From assembly GCA_017857825.1 (NCBI GenBank), contig JAFMCK010000003.1, positions 1 through 37,899 of the forward strand: a stretch of DNA of 37,899 nt, given 5' to 3'. Below the pieces are notes generated by a model. It did not search any database. It was not told where the DNA came from and saw only the letters and a program-made list of their open reading frames with translations. Every line of letters begins with the position of its first letter. Position 1 is the stretch's first letter. The position numbers and the translations under genes were made by a program. The stretch comes from Rhodospirillales bacterium. Lineage in GTDB: Bacteria; Pseudomonadota; Alphaproteobacteria; Rhodospirillales; Casp-alpha2. Shown in pieces: positions 18,558 through 25,760 of the stretch.

Positions 18558-19111
18558 GCATCTGTTTCGCGATTTTCGGTATTGTCGGCTGGCTGACCAT
18601 CCCCCCTGCCCGCGCAGATGAAGACCGCGATACGTTTTCCGCCTCCGAAGTCGCTGATGCTGCCACCGGGTTTTTCGGCGCCACCACCGAAGGCGTCGCG
18701 AAAGTAATCGAGGGTATTTTTTCTGATCTTGGCCGCCCCAATGCCTACATCGCCGGCGAGGAAATCAGCGGCGCATTCGTTGTTGGTCTCCGCTACGGCA
18801 AAGGCGATTTAGCGATTAAGAACGGCGGCACGTCGAAGATTTTCTGGCAGGGACCGAGCGTCGGTTTCGACGTCGGCGGCAACGCCTCCAAGACGTTCGT
18901 GTTGGTCTATGGGCTCACCGAACAGGCTGATATCTATAAGCGGTTCGCGGGCATGGAAGGGACCTTCTATTATGTCGCAGGCCTCGGCGTGAACTACCAG
19001 GGCGATGGCGATATTACCCTGGTCCCGATCCGCACCGGCGTCGGCCTCCGCCAAGGTGCCAACATCGGCTACCTACACTACAACGAAAGCCATTCGTGGC
19101 TGCCGTTCTAG
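18530..19111 (+). CDS. eipA: EipA/DUF1134 periplasmic envelope protein
   Basis: This is a 193-residue protein with a Sec signal peptide (hydrophobic 10-25, cleavage after 'ARA'). The mature domain is small and beta-rich: 'ISGAFVVGLRYGKGDL', 'SVGFDVGGNASKTFVLVYGL' and 'GLRQGANIGYLHY'. This matches DUF1134, called EipA in Brucella, where it is needed for envelope integrity. AGGAAG lies about eight bases before the ATG, inside the 3' end of the DUF2336 gene. The symbol is given by family similarity. Confidence 0.85.
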   Translation: MVRRLLRHLSICFAIFGIVGWLTIPPARADEDRDTFSASEVADAATGFFGATTEGVAKVIEGIFSDLGRPNAYIAGEEISGAFVVGLRYGKGDLAIKNGGTSKIFWQGPSVGFDVGGNASKTFVLVYGLTEQADIYKRFAGMEGTFYYVAGLGVNYQGDGDITLVPIRTGVGLRQGANIGYLHYNESHSWLPF

Positions 19112-19131
19112 CTCCCTGCGTAAGGCCAAAG

Positions 19132-19962
19132 CTAACTTCTTCGCTCGGCAAGAAGCTGCTTAATCTCGGTAATTTCTGTGATCAGCGCATCCAGACGATT
19201 TTCGAGCACGGCGTTGTCCGCGTGCATCACTTCTGTCTGAGCATCGATTTGCGCGTCGATTTCCTGCTGTTCTTGTTTGTGCTGAGTTTGCATGGCATCG
19301 ACGACGATACCGATGAATAAATTTAGGACGGTGAAACTGGTGATCAGAATGAAAGGGATGAAGAAAACCCATGCCGCTGGGAATACCTCAAGAACAGGCC
19401 GGACGATCCCCATGGACCAGCTTTCCAAGGTCATGATCTGGAAAAGGGTATACATCGACTTGCCAATGCTGCCGAACCATGCCGGAAAATCGGCGCCAAA
19501 AACCTTCGTAGAAATCACCGCGCTCACATAGAACACCAGCAGAATCAAAAGACAAACCGAACCAATCCCCGGAATGGCTGCGAGTAAAGCCTGCACCACT
19601 CGGCGCATGGATGGCACGACGGATAGCAGTCGTAAGGTTCTCAAAATGCGCAACGAGCGGAGCACCGCTAGAGGCCCAGACGCGGGAATCAGGGCGATGC
19701 CAACGATAACGAAATCAAACACGTTCCATCCGTTAAGAAAAAACCGCCAATTTCGGTATATTAATTTTCCCAATATCTCGAAAACGAAAACGATGATGAC
19801 GAATTGATCAAAGGTACGCAGCCAAACACCATAAGCATCCGCGATACTCGGTACGGTCTCTAGCCCGAGGGTAATGGCATTGGCAATGATCAACGCCAGA
19901 ACGAAGCCTTGAACCTTAGGCCCCTCGACAAAGGTCCCAATTTTCTCGCGCAACGTGATCAT
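19132..19962 (-). CDS. Voltage-gated sodium channel (BacNav family)
   Basis: This is a 276-residue six-helix channel subunit that would form a tetramer in the inner membrane. S4 carries arginines every third residue (R102, R105, R108, R111). The pore filter TLESWSM (178-184) is the sodium-selective signature of NaChBac/NavAb, followed by the S6 segment 'FTVLNLFIGIVVDAM'. The C-terminus (about 230-276) is a coiled coil expected to hold the tetramer together. The start at 19962 has AGGAA upstream; a longer frame to 20022 precedes it but lacks a signal. It stands alone on this strand. Such channels are common in marine and alkaliphilic bacteria and can feed motility or pH control. Confidence 0.93.
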   Translation of the reverse strand: MITLREKIGTFVEGPKVQGFVLALIIANAITLGLETVPSIADAYGVWLRTFDQFVIIVFVFEILGKLIYRNWRFFLNGWNVFDFVIVGIALIPASGPLAVLRSLRILRTLRLLSVVPSMRRVVQALLAAIPGIGSVCLLILLVFYVSAVISTKVFGADFPAWFGSIGKSMYTLFQIMTLESWSMGIVRPVLEVFPAAWVFFIPFILITSFTVLNLFIGIVVDAMQTQHKQEQQEIDAQIDAQTEVMHADNAVLENRLDALITEITEIKQLLAERRS

Positions 19963-20045
19963 TTTGACAATTTTCCTATTCCTGTGCGTTCTGACGCGCG
20001 CATGAAATAGTACCGGAATCAATGCATGGCAAGAAGCACCGCACC

Positions 20046-20060
20046 GAGGTGTTATACCTC
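20046..20060. promoter_or_regulatory. Small dyad upstream of the sodium channel gene
   Basis: GAGGT-GTTAT-ACCTC is a perfect 5-5-5 inverted repeat about 85 bases upstream of the channel start. It overlaps TATAAC (complement strand), a possible -10 box. It could be an operator, but could occur by chance. Confidence 0.25.
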
Positions 20061-20170
20061 ATCACACGATACCCTTTTGAACCGACCTTGGTAGTTTTCA
20101 GACTAGGTTCGGCGCACCTCAATTTTAAAACAACAACCGATGGCTGAACGACACAATGCCGCAAAAGCTG

Positions 20171-20416
20171 TCAGTCGAGAAATTCAGTTATTTGATCCAG
20201 CAAAGCGAGACGCTTTTTCTTCAGTTCTTCAAGGTGTAGGTCGTCCATCGGTTCGATGTCGGTTTCGCCTCTATGAATCTCTCTGTTCACGGCATGATAT
20301 TGATCGCTCAATTTCACGAAATGCGCATTCCCTAGCCGCAAAGTGTGGATGCGATCGGCGTGTTCTGGAAACTCGTTTACGAGTTCATGCGGTGTGTGGC
20401 TCAATTTAAGCTCCAT
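20171..20416 (-). CDS. YdcH/DUF465 family small helical protein
   Basis: This is an 81-residue, almost wholly helical protein. It has the YdcH pattern: 'HELVNEFPEHADRIHTLRL' then 'FVKLSDQYHAVNREIHRGE', and a C-terminal 'LKKKRLALLDQITEFL'. Function in the family is unknown; a short helical hairpin acting as an adaptor is likely. ATG 20416 matches where family members begin; the ribosome site is weak. The 20417-20655 gap between it and the divergent PrpF gene should hold both promoters, though none was convincing. Confidence 0.78.
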   Translation of the reverse strand: MELKLSHTPHELVNEFPEHADRIHTLRLGNAHFVKLSDQYHAVNREIHRGETDIEPMDDLHLEELKKKRLALLDQITEFLD

Positions 20417-20655
20417 CAACGGATTAAGTAAGTTTATTACTATCTGATTGAGGGGCGTCCGGCGCATTGATCTGAATCAATGAGGCAGGCATGGCGTTGC
20501 CGGCGTTTTTCCGAGAGATCGGCATCAATTGAGGTTTTCAAATGCACCCGCCAGGTTTTCGATTCAGAGAGGATTGATGTCTCGGTGATCAACGCGGATA
20601 CTTGGCAAGCTTGCGCGTGATTACGTCGATCCGAAAACAAAAGGAAACGATCTAA

Positions 20656-21807
20656 ATGTCAGATTCTGTGCGATGCGTGATTCTTCGAGGTGGTACCAGC
20701 AAAGGCATCTATCTTCGAGATGCCGACCTGCCGCGTGATCCCGTAGAGCGCGAGAACACTATTCTGCGTATTTTCGGATCGCCGGATAAGCGCCAGATCG
20801 ATGGCCTGGGTGGGGCCGATCCGCTCACCAGCAAAGTCTGCATTATCGGCCCCCCCCCCACAGACAATCCGCGCGCCAAGGACGCGGACCTGACCTATAC
20901 CTTTGGACAGGTCGAAATTGACCATCCGGCGGTCGACCTCAGATCACTGTGTGGCAACCTGACTTCGGGGGTCGGCGCGTTCGCAATTTGGGAGGGTATG
21001 GTCGAGACGCAGGAACCGATCACCACAGTTCGCATCTACAATACCAACTTGGACCGGATGCTGATCACTGAAGTGCCGGTAAAAGACGGCAAACCGCTTG
21101 AGGTCGGTGATTATCAAATCCCCGGCGTTCCCGGCACGGGTGCGCCAATCCAAGTCGACTTTGCCGATACCGCCGGGGCCAGCGCCGGCGATCTGCTGCC
21201 GACCGGGAATGCAATGGAACGGTTGGAGGTGCCGGGTGTCGGCACGTTGGAGGTTTCCATGGTCGATATCGGCAACGCTCATGTGTTTGTGCGTGCAGCT
21301 GATTTGGGCATGACGGGCACGGAAACCGCCGCCGAAATCGACGCCAATACAGAACTATGTGCGAAGTTAGAGAAAATCCGCGCCTACGCAGGGGTCGCCA
21401 TGGGAATGATTGATGATCCGGAACGCGCGGCCGAGACCAGTCCGGCAACCCCGTTCGTCGCGATGATCGCGCCCCCCCAAGATTACTATGACGAAATCGG
21501 AGGGCGAACGGTAAAGGCCAATGAGAGCGATTTCCTATCGCGGCTGATGTTCATGCAACAGATGCACAAGACCTATGCCGGCACCAGCACGGTCTGCACC
21601 GGGGTCGCAAGCCGCATCCCCGGCACCATCGTTTACGAAGCGTGCCGACCTGAGGCCCGAGAAAATTTAGAAGTCAATTTCGGCCATCCTGCGGGCGTGA
21701 TTGTCACCGAAGCGATTGTCGAGCTTGAAGGCAACCACTACGTCGCCAAACGCGCCACACTCGGCCGCACCGCGCGTCGGATCATGGAAGGTACCGTGTT
21801 CATCTAA
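20656..21807 (+). CDS. PrpF family aconitate/oxalomesaconate isomerase-like protein
   Basis: This 383-residue enzyme has two diaminopimelate-epimerase-like domains. The N-terminal 'VRCVILRGGTSKGIYLRDADLP', 'GLGGADPLTSKVCI' and 'CGNLTSGVGAFAI' are PrpF signatures, as are 'STVCTGVASRIPGTIV' and 'FGHPAGVI' later. PrpF relatives isomerise 2-methylaconitate or 4-oxalomesaconate. The substrate here is not fixed, since no prp or aromatic-degradation neighbours are in view. AAGGAA precedes the ATG. A run of ten cytosines lies in the coding region (20850-20859). Confidence 0.85.
   Translation: MSDSVRCVILRGGTSKGIYLRDADLPRDPVERENTILRIFGSPDKRQIDGLGGADPLTSKVCIIGPPPTDNPRAKDADLTYTFGQVEIDHPAVDLRSLCGNLTSGVGAFAIWEGMVETQEPITTVRIYNTNLDRMLITEVPVKDGKPLEVGDYQIPGVPGTGAPIQVDFADTAGASAGDLLPTGNAMERLEVPGVGTLEVSMVDIGNAHVFVRAADLGMTGTETAAEIDANTELCAKLEKIRAYAGVAMGMIDDPERAAETSPATPFVAMIAPPQDYYDEIGGRTVKANESDFLSRLMFMQQMHKTYAGTSTVCTGVASRIPGTIVYEACRPEARENLEVNFGHPAGVIVTEAIVELEGNHYVAKRATLGRTARRIMEGTVFI
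20850..20859 (+). repeat. Poly-C tract (10 C) inside the prpF-like gene
   Basis: Ten consecutive cytosines encode the Gly-Pro-Pro-Pro stretch near residue 65. In the given sequence the frame is open. One added or lost base would truncate the protein, so the site is prone to slippage or base-calling error. Confidence 0.9.
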
Positions 21808-21844
21808 ATACTGAACCGAGCCGGGACTTATCTGTTGCCTGCTG

Positions 21845-22186
21845 TCAGCTACACACAGCGGTAATGATGATTTCAACCTTCAATTCTTTACGCGCGAGCT
21901 TCGCTTCGCCGCAGGCGCGCGCAGGTGCATGCCCTTCAGGAACCCAGGCATCCCAAACGGCATTCATTTCAGCAAAATCATCCATATCAGCAACCCAGAT
22001 GATTGCCTGCAGAATATTTTCCTTCGAAGACCCCGCCTTCCCAAGTAAAGCGTCTACGCGTGAAAGGCAGTCTTTTGTCTGTTCAGTGACGGTGTCGCCA
22101 CTTCCCACCTGACCACACAGATACACTACACCATTGTGCTTCACGATCTTGCTCATACGTGTCGCGGTTTCCATACGTTCAATCAT
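21845..22186 (-). CDS. RidA/YjgF family protein
   Basis: This is a 113-residue RidA-fold protein, expected to form trimers with active sites between subunits. It has 'VVYLCGQVG', '[18 protein letters not shown]' and the arginine motif '[11 protein letters not shown]' where the imine-binding Arg lies. RidA enzymes hydrolyse reactive enamine/imine intermediates, but this subgroup differs from canonical RidA and may have another substrate. The start has GGACTT upstream. Its last 28 codons have a diverged second copy inside the mobile element (27783-27869). Confidence 0.88.
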   Translation of the reverse strand: MIERMETATRMSKIVKHNGVVYLCGQVGSGDTVTEQTKDCLSRVDALLGKAGSSKENILQAIIWVADMDDFAEMNAVWDAWVPEGHAPARACGEAKLARKELKVEIIITAVCS

Positions 22187-22327
22187 TTGATTAAGTCCTT
22201 TGCCTATCCGTGTTCACAACTTTCAATGGCATCAAGCCTGAAGCTTAATGCACAATCATCTTGTATTTCAGTCTTGGCAGCATTGCGGTAAATCTACGTG
22301 CGAAATCAGCGTAGCACGCCGACCATA

Positions 22328-23212
22328 CTATGCCGCAATGTCGATCCTGCGACGAATTTCAGCGATGTGAGACGGGCCAACCCCACAGCAACCTCCAATG
22401 AGCGTTGCGCCTTTATCGGCCCAACCAAGCGCATGATCGGCATACTCGTCTTGTCCGAAGTCACCTCTTGTCGCGAGTGCGTCAACGCCCCCGCCAGCCT
22501 TTAGGTCCGAGGCTGACACATAGCCATTCGCCATCCCACCGAAAGGGATGTTCAGTTTTGAGAGCACGGCCATAGACTGTCCGATGGCTTCAGGCGTTGA
22601 ACAATTTACGAGGATTGCCGCAGCGTTCGCTGCAACAGCCTCATCTACGCCAGCTTTCAATGTTTCACCCGAGCGAAGGACTGTGCCATCGCTATCATTC
22701 ACCGTGAACGACACCCAAATCGGCTTCCGAGTCTTGGCAACGACCTCACAGACGTACCGCGCCTCTGCGACGGATGACAAAGTCTCGGCGATAAACAAAT
22801 CAACCGCTGCCTCCTGCTGTTCCACAATGCGCTCATAGCTTGAAATTGCCTGATCTTTTGGTGGAACCAAGTCTGCATGGTAGCTGGCGACAAGGGGCGG
22901 CAGACAACCAGCGATGAGAACTGATTTTTGTGTTTTATCCCGTGCTCGTAAGGCGGCCTTTATGGCAGCTTTCTGGAGGGGCTCGAAGAGTGATATATCC
23001 GCATCTCTCTTCAAGCGTTCGGGTGTCGCAGCGTAAGCATTCAAGCTGATTAAATCAGCACCGGCTCTGATAAAATCACAATGAAGCTCGACCACCATCT
23101 CCGGGTCATCAATCATCGCCTGCGCAGAAAAGAGTGGCGTTGCTGTTTTTCCACTACGAAGGAAAAGCTCTTGCCCCATCCCGCCGTCCAGCAGCGTTAT
23201 TTTTTGTGTCAA
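22328..23212 (-). CDS. Homocysteine S-methyltransferase family protein
   Basis: This is a 294-residue TIM-barrel protein with the zinc-thiolate set of the family: Cys in 'ILVNCS' and the double Cys in 'IGGCCGVG'. The starting 'ITLLDGGMGQELF' is the usual N-terminal strand. It is shorter than cobalamin-dependent MetH and resembles MmuM-type enzymes that methylate homocysteine from S-methylmethionine or related donors. The donor is not known. It shares a strand with the RidA gene 142 bp downstream, so the pair may form a small amino-acid repair or salvage unit. Confidence 0.88.
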   Translation of the reverse strand: MTQKITLLDGGMGQELFLRSGKTATPLFSAQAMIDDPEMVVELHCDFIRAGADLISLNAYAATPERLKRDADISLFEPLQKAAIKAALRARDKTQKSVLIAGCLPPLVASYHADLVPPKDQAISSYERIVEQQEAAVDLFIAETLSSVAEARYVCEVVAKTRKPIWVSFTVNDSDGTVLRSGETLKAGVDEAVAANAAAILVNCSTPEAIGQSMAVLSKLNIPFGGMANGYVSASDLKAGGGVDALATRGDFGQDEYADHALGWADKGATLIGGCCGVGPSHIAEIRRRIDIAA

Positions 23213-23432
23213 AGCCTACTACCCCGCTGTCGCTACCTGCACCTGGCCAACTTGTCAGATATTTCGGCCCCCTACACAATCGATATCGGCCGCATTTGCC
23301 CTCTCAATGGTACCCCGACACGCATATGATGATACCTGTCTTTGGGTATTTCCAAGGGGATGCCATGCGACACATCTTGTGCTACTCGTCCGTATCATTC
23401 GAAAGAGTGTAAGCCGTTGATTTTATTGAAGT

Positions 23433-23455
23433 CCGAAGCCAGCCTAGGCTTTCGG
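23433..23455 (-). terminator. Hairpin behind the left tRNA-His remnant
   Basis: CCGAAGCC (23433-23440) pairs with GGCTTTCGG (23447-23455) with one bulged T, 6 bp beyond the tRNA 3'-end copy. It was probably the terminator of the tRNA-His gene before the element inserted; it is now cut off from the live tRNA. No T-run is seen. Confidence 0.4.
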
Positions 23456-23460
23456 AAGGG

Positions 23461-23516
23461 ATGGGGTGGCTGATGGGATTTGAACCCACGACCCTCGGCA
23501 CCACAAGCCGATGCTC
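23461..23516 (-). repeat. attL: copy of the tRNA-His 3' part
   Basis: These 56 bp match the 3' part of the intact tRNA-His gene at 37499-37554 with four differences. A perfectly identical 28-bp core occupies 23489-23516. The homology stops at the anticodon arm, after which element sequence begins. By the logic of site-specific integration this copy carries the host's original T-arm and CCA end. Confidence 0.9.
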
Positions 23517-23591
23517 CCTGTGCATTAGGTCAAACTCAAGTGTAAGAATTTTATAAAAATTGGCTGTTTTATTGGTTTTTATGTGGTTTTT

Positions 23592-23656
23592 GTTGCCTTC
23601 CACAGCATAAGGCGGTAGCAAGGTGTAAGCGATAATTGTTGCCTTGACGTTGCCTT
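23592..23656 (+). promoter_or_regulatory. Left integrase arm-type sites (GTTGCCTT)
   Basis: GTTGCCTT occurs at 23592-23599, 23638-23645 and 23649-23656. The last two are 11 bp apart, one helical turn. The same 11-bp-spaced pair is found inside the right end at 37415-37433. This arrangement is what tyrosine integrases use as arm-binding sites. Confidence 0.65.
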
Positions 23657-23679
23657 AGGCCTTCTGCGGGGGAGTGATG

Positions 23680-24924
23680 ATGCCAAACAATATTCCAGAC
23701 ACGGTCGCGCAACGTGACCGTCTTGAGGCCCTAGATGGAAAGCAAACTGATTTCACAGACACAGGACCGAGACGCGTTCCAGGTCTAGCATTGCGGGTCT
23801 CGCCAACTGGTCAAAAGTCCTGGGTCATAACTGCCCGAAGGCCAGGACATAAAAACCCGAGTCGATTTGCACTCGGTGATTATCGTGACTTCACATTATC
23901 CGAAGCGCGCGATAAGGCGCTCGATTTCAAACGTAGTTTACGTGAAGGTATTGATCCTCTTGCTGAACGCACCGCCAACGCTGCCAAAGCTAAGGCAGAA
24001 AGATTGGAAACAATTGATGAGCTGATCGAACAATTCAATCAACGTTGCCTGGAGAAAAATAGAAGTGGAGCAGAACAAGTCGCTCTGATGAACCAAGATG
24101 TACTCCCGTTCTGGAGAGGTCGAAATATAAATGACATCACACGCAAGGATGTGAAGGCAGTCGTCATCAAGAAAAAGAAGACAGCTCCGGTCAGAGCTAA
24201 TCGCCTTTTAACACTGCTAAAAACATTCTTCACTTGGGCAATTGAAGAAGAATTTCTCAAGGAAAACCCCGCTAAGGATATCAAACCAGTAACCCAAGAA
24301 AGCGAACGTGAGCGAGTTCTCGATGATAACGAACTGCAAATCTTGTGGACGGCAACCGACAAGATGGGAGCTCCTTTCGGGGCAATCACTCAACTATTGA
24401 TGCTATCCGGCCAACGTCGACAAGAGGTCGCTGGCATGAAGTGGCCTGAAGTCGATTCAGAGAAAATGCTTTGGGCAATCCCAGCGGAGCGAAGCAAAAA
24501 TAAAAAGGCTCACACGCTCCCCCTTACACAAACGATGCTAGACATTATTAACGCCCAGCCAAAAGTTGCAGGGTCGGAGTATGTGTTTCCGTCAGGTCGA
24601 AGCCCGATGACAAAGCACGTCTCAGGTTACTCAAAGGCGAAGAAACGGCTTGATAAATTCAGCAGTATCAGTGATTGGACGCTACATGACTTGCGTCGAA
24701 CTGCTGCGACAAACATGGCCCGCTTGCGCGTGCCTATCCATATAATCGAAATGCTATTAAATCATCGTAGCGGGACGCTCAAAGGCGTAGCAAAGATATA
24801 TAACCGATACGATTATTTAACTGAGTCACGTAGCGCCTTAGAGGCTTTAGATCGACTTATGTTGAGCATCCGAAACAACGATGAGCTTGTAGTCGTTCCC
24901 TTGAGGCCGAGCAATTATGGATGA
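23680..24924 (+). CDS. int: Tyrosine recombinase / integrase (P4-type, DUF4102 N-terminus)
   Basis: This is a 414-residue site-specific recombinase that should integrate and excise the element at tRNA-His. The N-terminal DUF4102-like arm-binding domain (about 10-95) reads 'GLALRVSPTGQKSWVI' and 'FALGDYRDFTLSEARDKA'. A core-binding helical domain follows at about 110-200. The catalytic domain holds Arg246 (SGQRRQE), a Lys in 'SKNKKAHTLPL', His336/Arg339 (HDLRRT), His362 (LLNHRSG) and the nucleophile Tyr in 'IYNRYDY' (about 374-379). All catalytic residues are present, so it looks active. ATG 23680 is best spaced from GGGGGAG; GTG 23674 and ATG 23677 are in frame just before. The next gene overlaps its end by 8 bp. 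Confidence 0.95.
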   Translation: MPNNIPDTVAQRDRLEALDGKQTDFTDTGPRRVPGLALRVSPTGQKSWVITARRPGHKNPSRFALGDYRDFTLSEARDKALDFKRSLREGIDPLAERTANAAKAKAERLETIDELIEQFNQRCLEKNRSGAEQVALMNQDVLPFWRGRNINDITRKDVKAVVIKKKKTAPVRANRLLTLLKTFFTWAIEEEFLKENPAKDIKPVTQESERERVLDDNELQILWTATDKMGAPFGAITQLLMLSGQRRQEVAGMKWPEVDSEKMLWAIPAERSKNKKAHTLPLTQTMLDIINAQPKVAGSEYVFPSGRSPMTKHVSGYSKAKKRLDKFSSISDWTLHDLRRTAATNMARLRVPIHIIEMLLNHRSGTLKGVAKIYNRYDYLTESRSALEALDRLMLSIRNNDELVVVPLRPSNYG

Positions 24925-25450
24925 TTACAAAAAGTATTGTCCCGACAATAATGTTGAAGAATTCGATCAATGTGCGCGAGCGCTTATTGAAACTCTGATA
25001 GAGTTCAGGGTCAGCCCACAATCAAAGCAAGGATACGCGAAGGGAGTTCAGCGAAATCTATCTCAACTGCGCAATGCCTTAAAAAAAGCGCTCCAGTGCA
25101 AGGATACAACTGCCGTGATTCATGGGCGTCAGATCGATAAATTGACGGCAGGAAAAGATACCTCAGCCACCTTCGCCGACCCCGAAGCTTACGGCATAGC
25201 GATTGGCAACTTGGGCATTTTAAACCAGTTAAATGAACTTCTAGATAGCGATTACACAGAGAGAAAGTTAGATTCTCGTCGCAGCGCTGTTGCCATAGTT
25301 GCAAGTAGTCTGTGGCAAAAGCATGGTGGCACTATTACAACAAGCCAAGGTAACAACGAAAAACTTTTCACATCGTTTCTCGAGCGAGTTTGTATGGATG
25401 CGGGATTAGACTTCGATGCAGTGAGGTTGACGCGCGACTTTCTAAAGTGA
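24917..25450 (+). CDS. Unknown protein coupled to the integrase
   Basis: This is a 177-residue, mostly helical, soluble protein with no recognised domain. Its ATG lies inside the last codons of int (8-bp overlap), so it is translated with the integrase and may help or control it. The C-terminal part ('AVAIVASSLWQKHGG' to 'LERVCMDAGLDFDAVRLTRDFLK') looks compact. Its composition matches int rather than the host genes. A possible role as an excision or directionality partner is speculative. Confidence 0.65.
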   Translation: MDDYKKYCPDNNVEEFDQCARALIETLIEFRVSPQSKQGYAKGVQRNLSQLRNALKKALQCKDTTAVIHGRQIDKLTAGKDTSATFADPEAYGIAIGNLGILNQLNELLDSDYTERKLDSRRSAVAIVASSLWQKHGGTITTSQGNNEKLFTSFLERVCMDAGLDFDAVRLTRDFLK

Positions 25451-25515
25451 CCTGTCTGGGCGGATTTTGCCCACCGCCGTCCCTGCTACTCTGCGACGCT
25501 TACGGCCTACTAGGA

Positions 25516-25540
25516 AACTCCAAGAACCTAACTAGGAGTT
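25516..25540 (+). promoter_or_regulatory. Stem hiding the alpA ribosome binding site
   Basis: AACTCC (25516-25521) pairs with GGAGTT (25535-25540) around a 13-base loop. The second arm contains AGGAG, the ribosome site six bases before the alpA ATG at 25545. Folding would block translation, so synthesis of the regulator could be switched by RNA structure. Confidence 0.35.
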
Positions 25541-25544
25541 CTCT

Positions 25545-25760
25545 ATGACCATCGCACTTCTTACCCGATACGACCTAATCAAAAGATATCCTGTTCCCTC
25601 CTCCCGTCCTGGCCTTCGCGCGTGGATTAAGAAGCTAGGATTTCCTAAGCCACGATATGCTAACCCCAATACGCCTTTGTGGTCACCTGACGAGGTCGAC
25701 GCTTGGTTCTTAAGCCGCCCTAGTCATCACTTGGATGCGGGGCGTGTAACCAATGTCTAA
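25545..25760 (+). CDS. AlpA-like excisionase/regulator
   Basis: This is a 71-residue helix-turn-helix protein: 'LLTRYDLIKRYPVPSS', then 'LRAWIKKLGFPKPRY', and an aromatic 'LWSPDEVDAWFLSRP' that fits the wing and last helix of AlpA/MerR-type excisionases. In P4-like phages and satellites AlpA activates or aids excision and early transcription. AGGAG precedes the ATG within a possible stem. The primase-helicase start lies inside its last codons (8-bp overlap), giving a coupled regulator-replication unit. Confidence 0.85.
   Translation: MTIALLTRYDLIKRYPVPSSRPGLRAWIKKLGFPKPRYANPNTPLWSPDEVDAWFLSRPSHHLDAGRVTNV

Noticed and set aside
23382-23621. Minus-strand frame across the left att site
   Set aside because: Its middle is translated tRNA remnant ('VVGSNPISHPIP'), crossing a recombination junction; no independent coding evidence.
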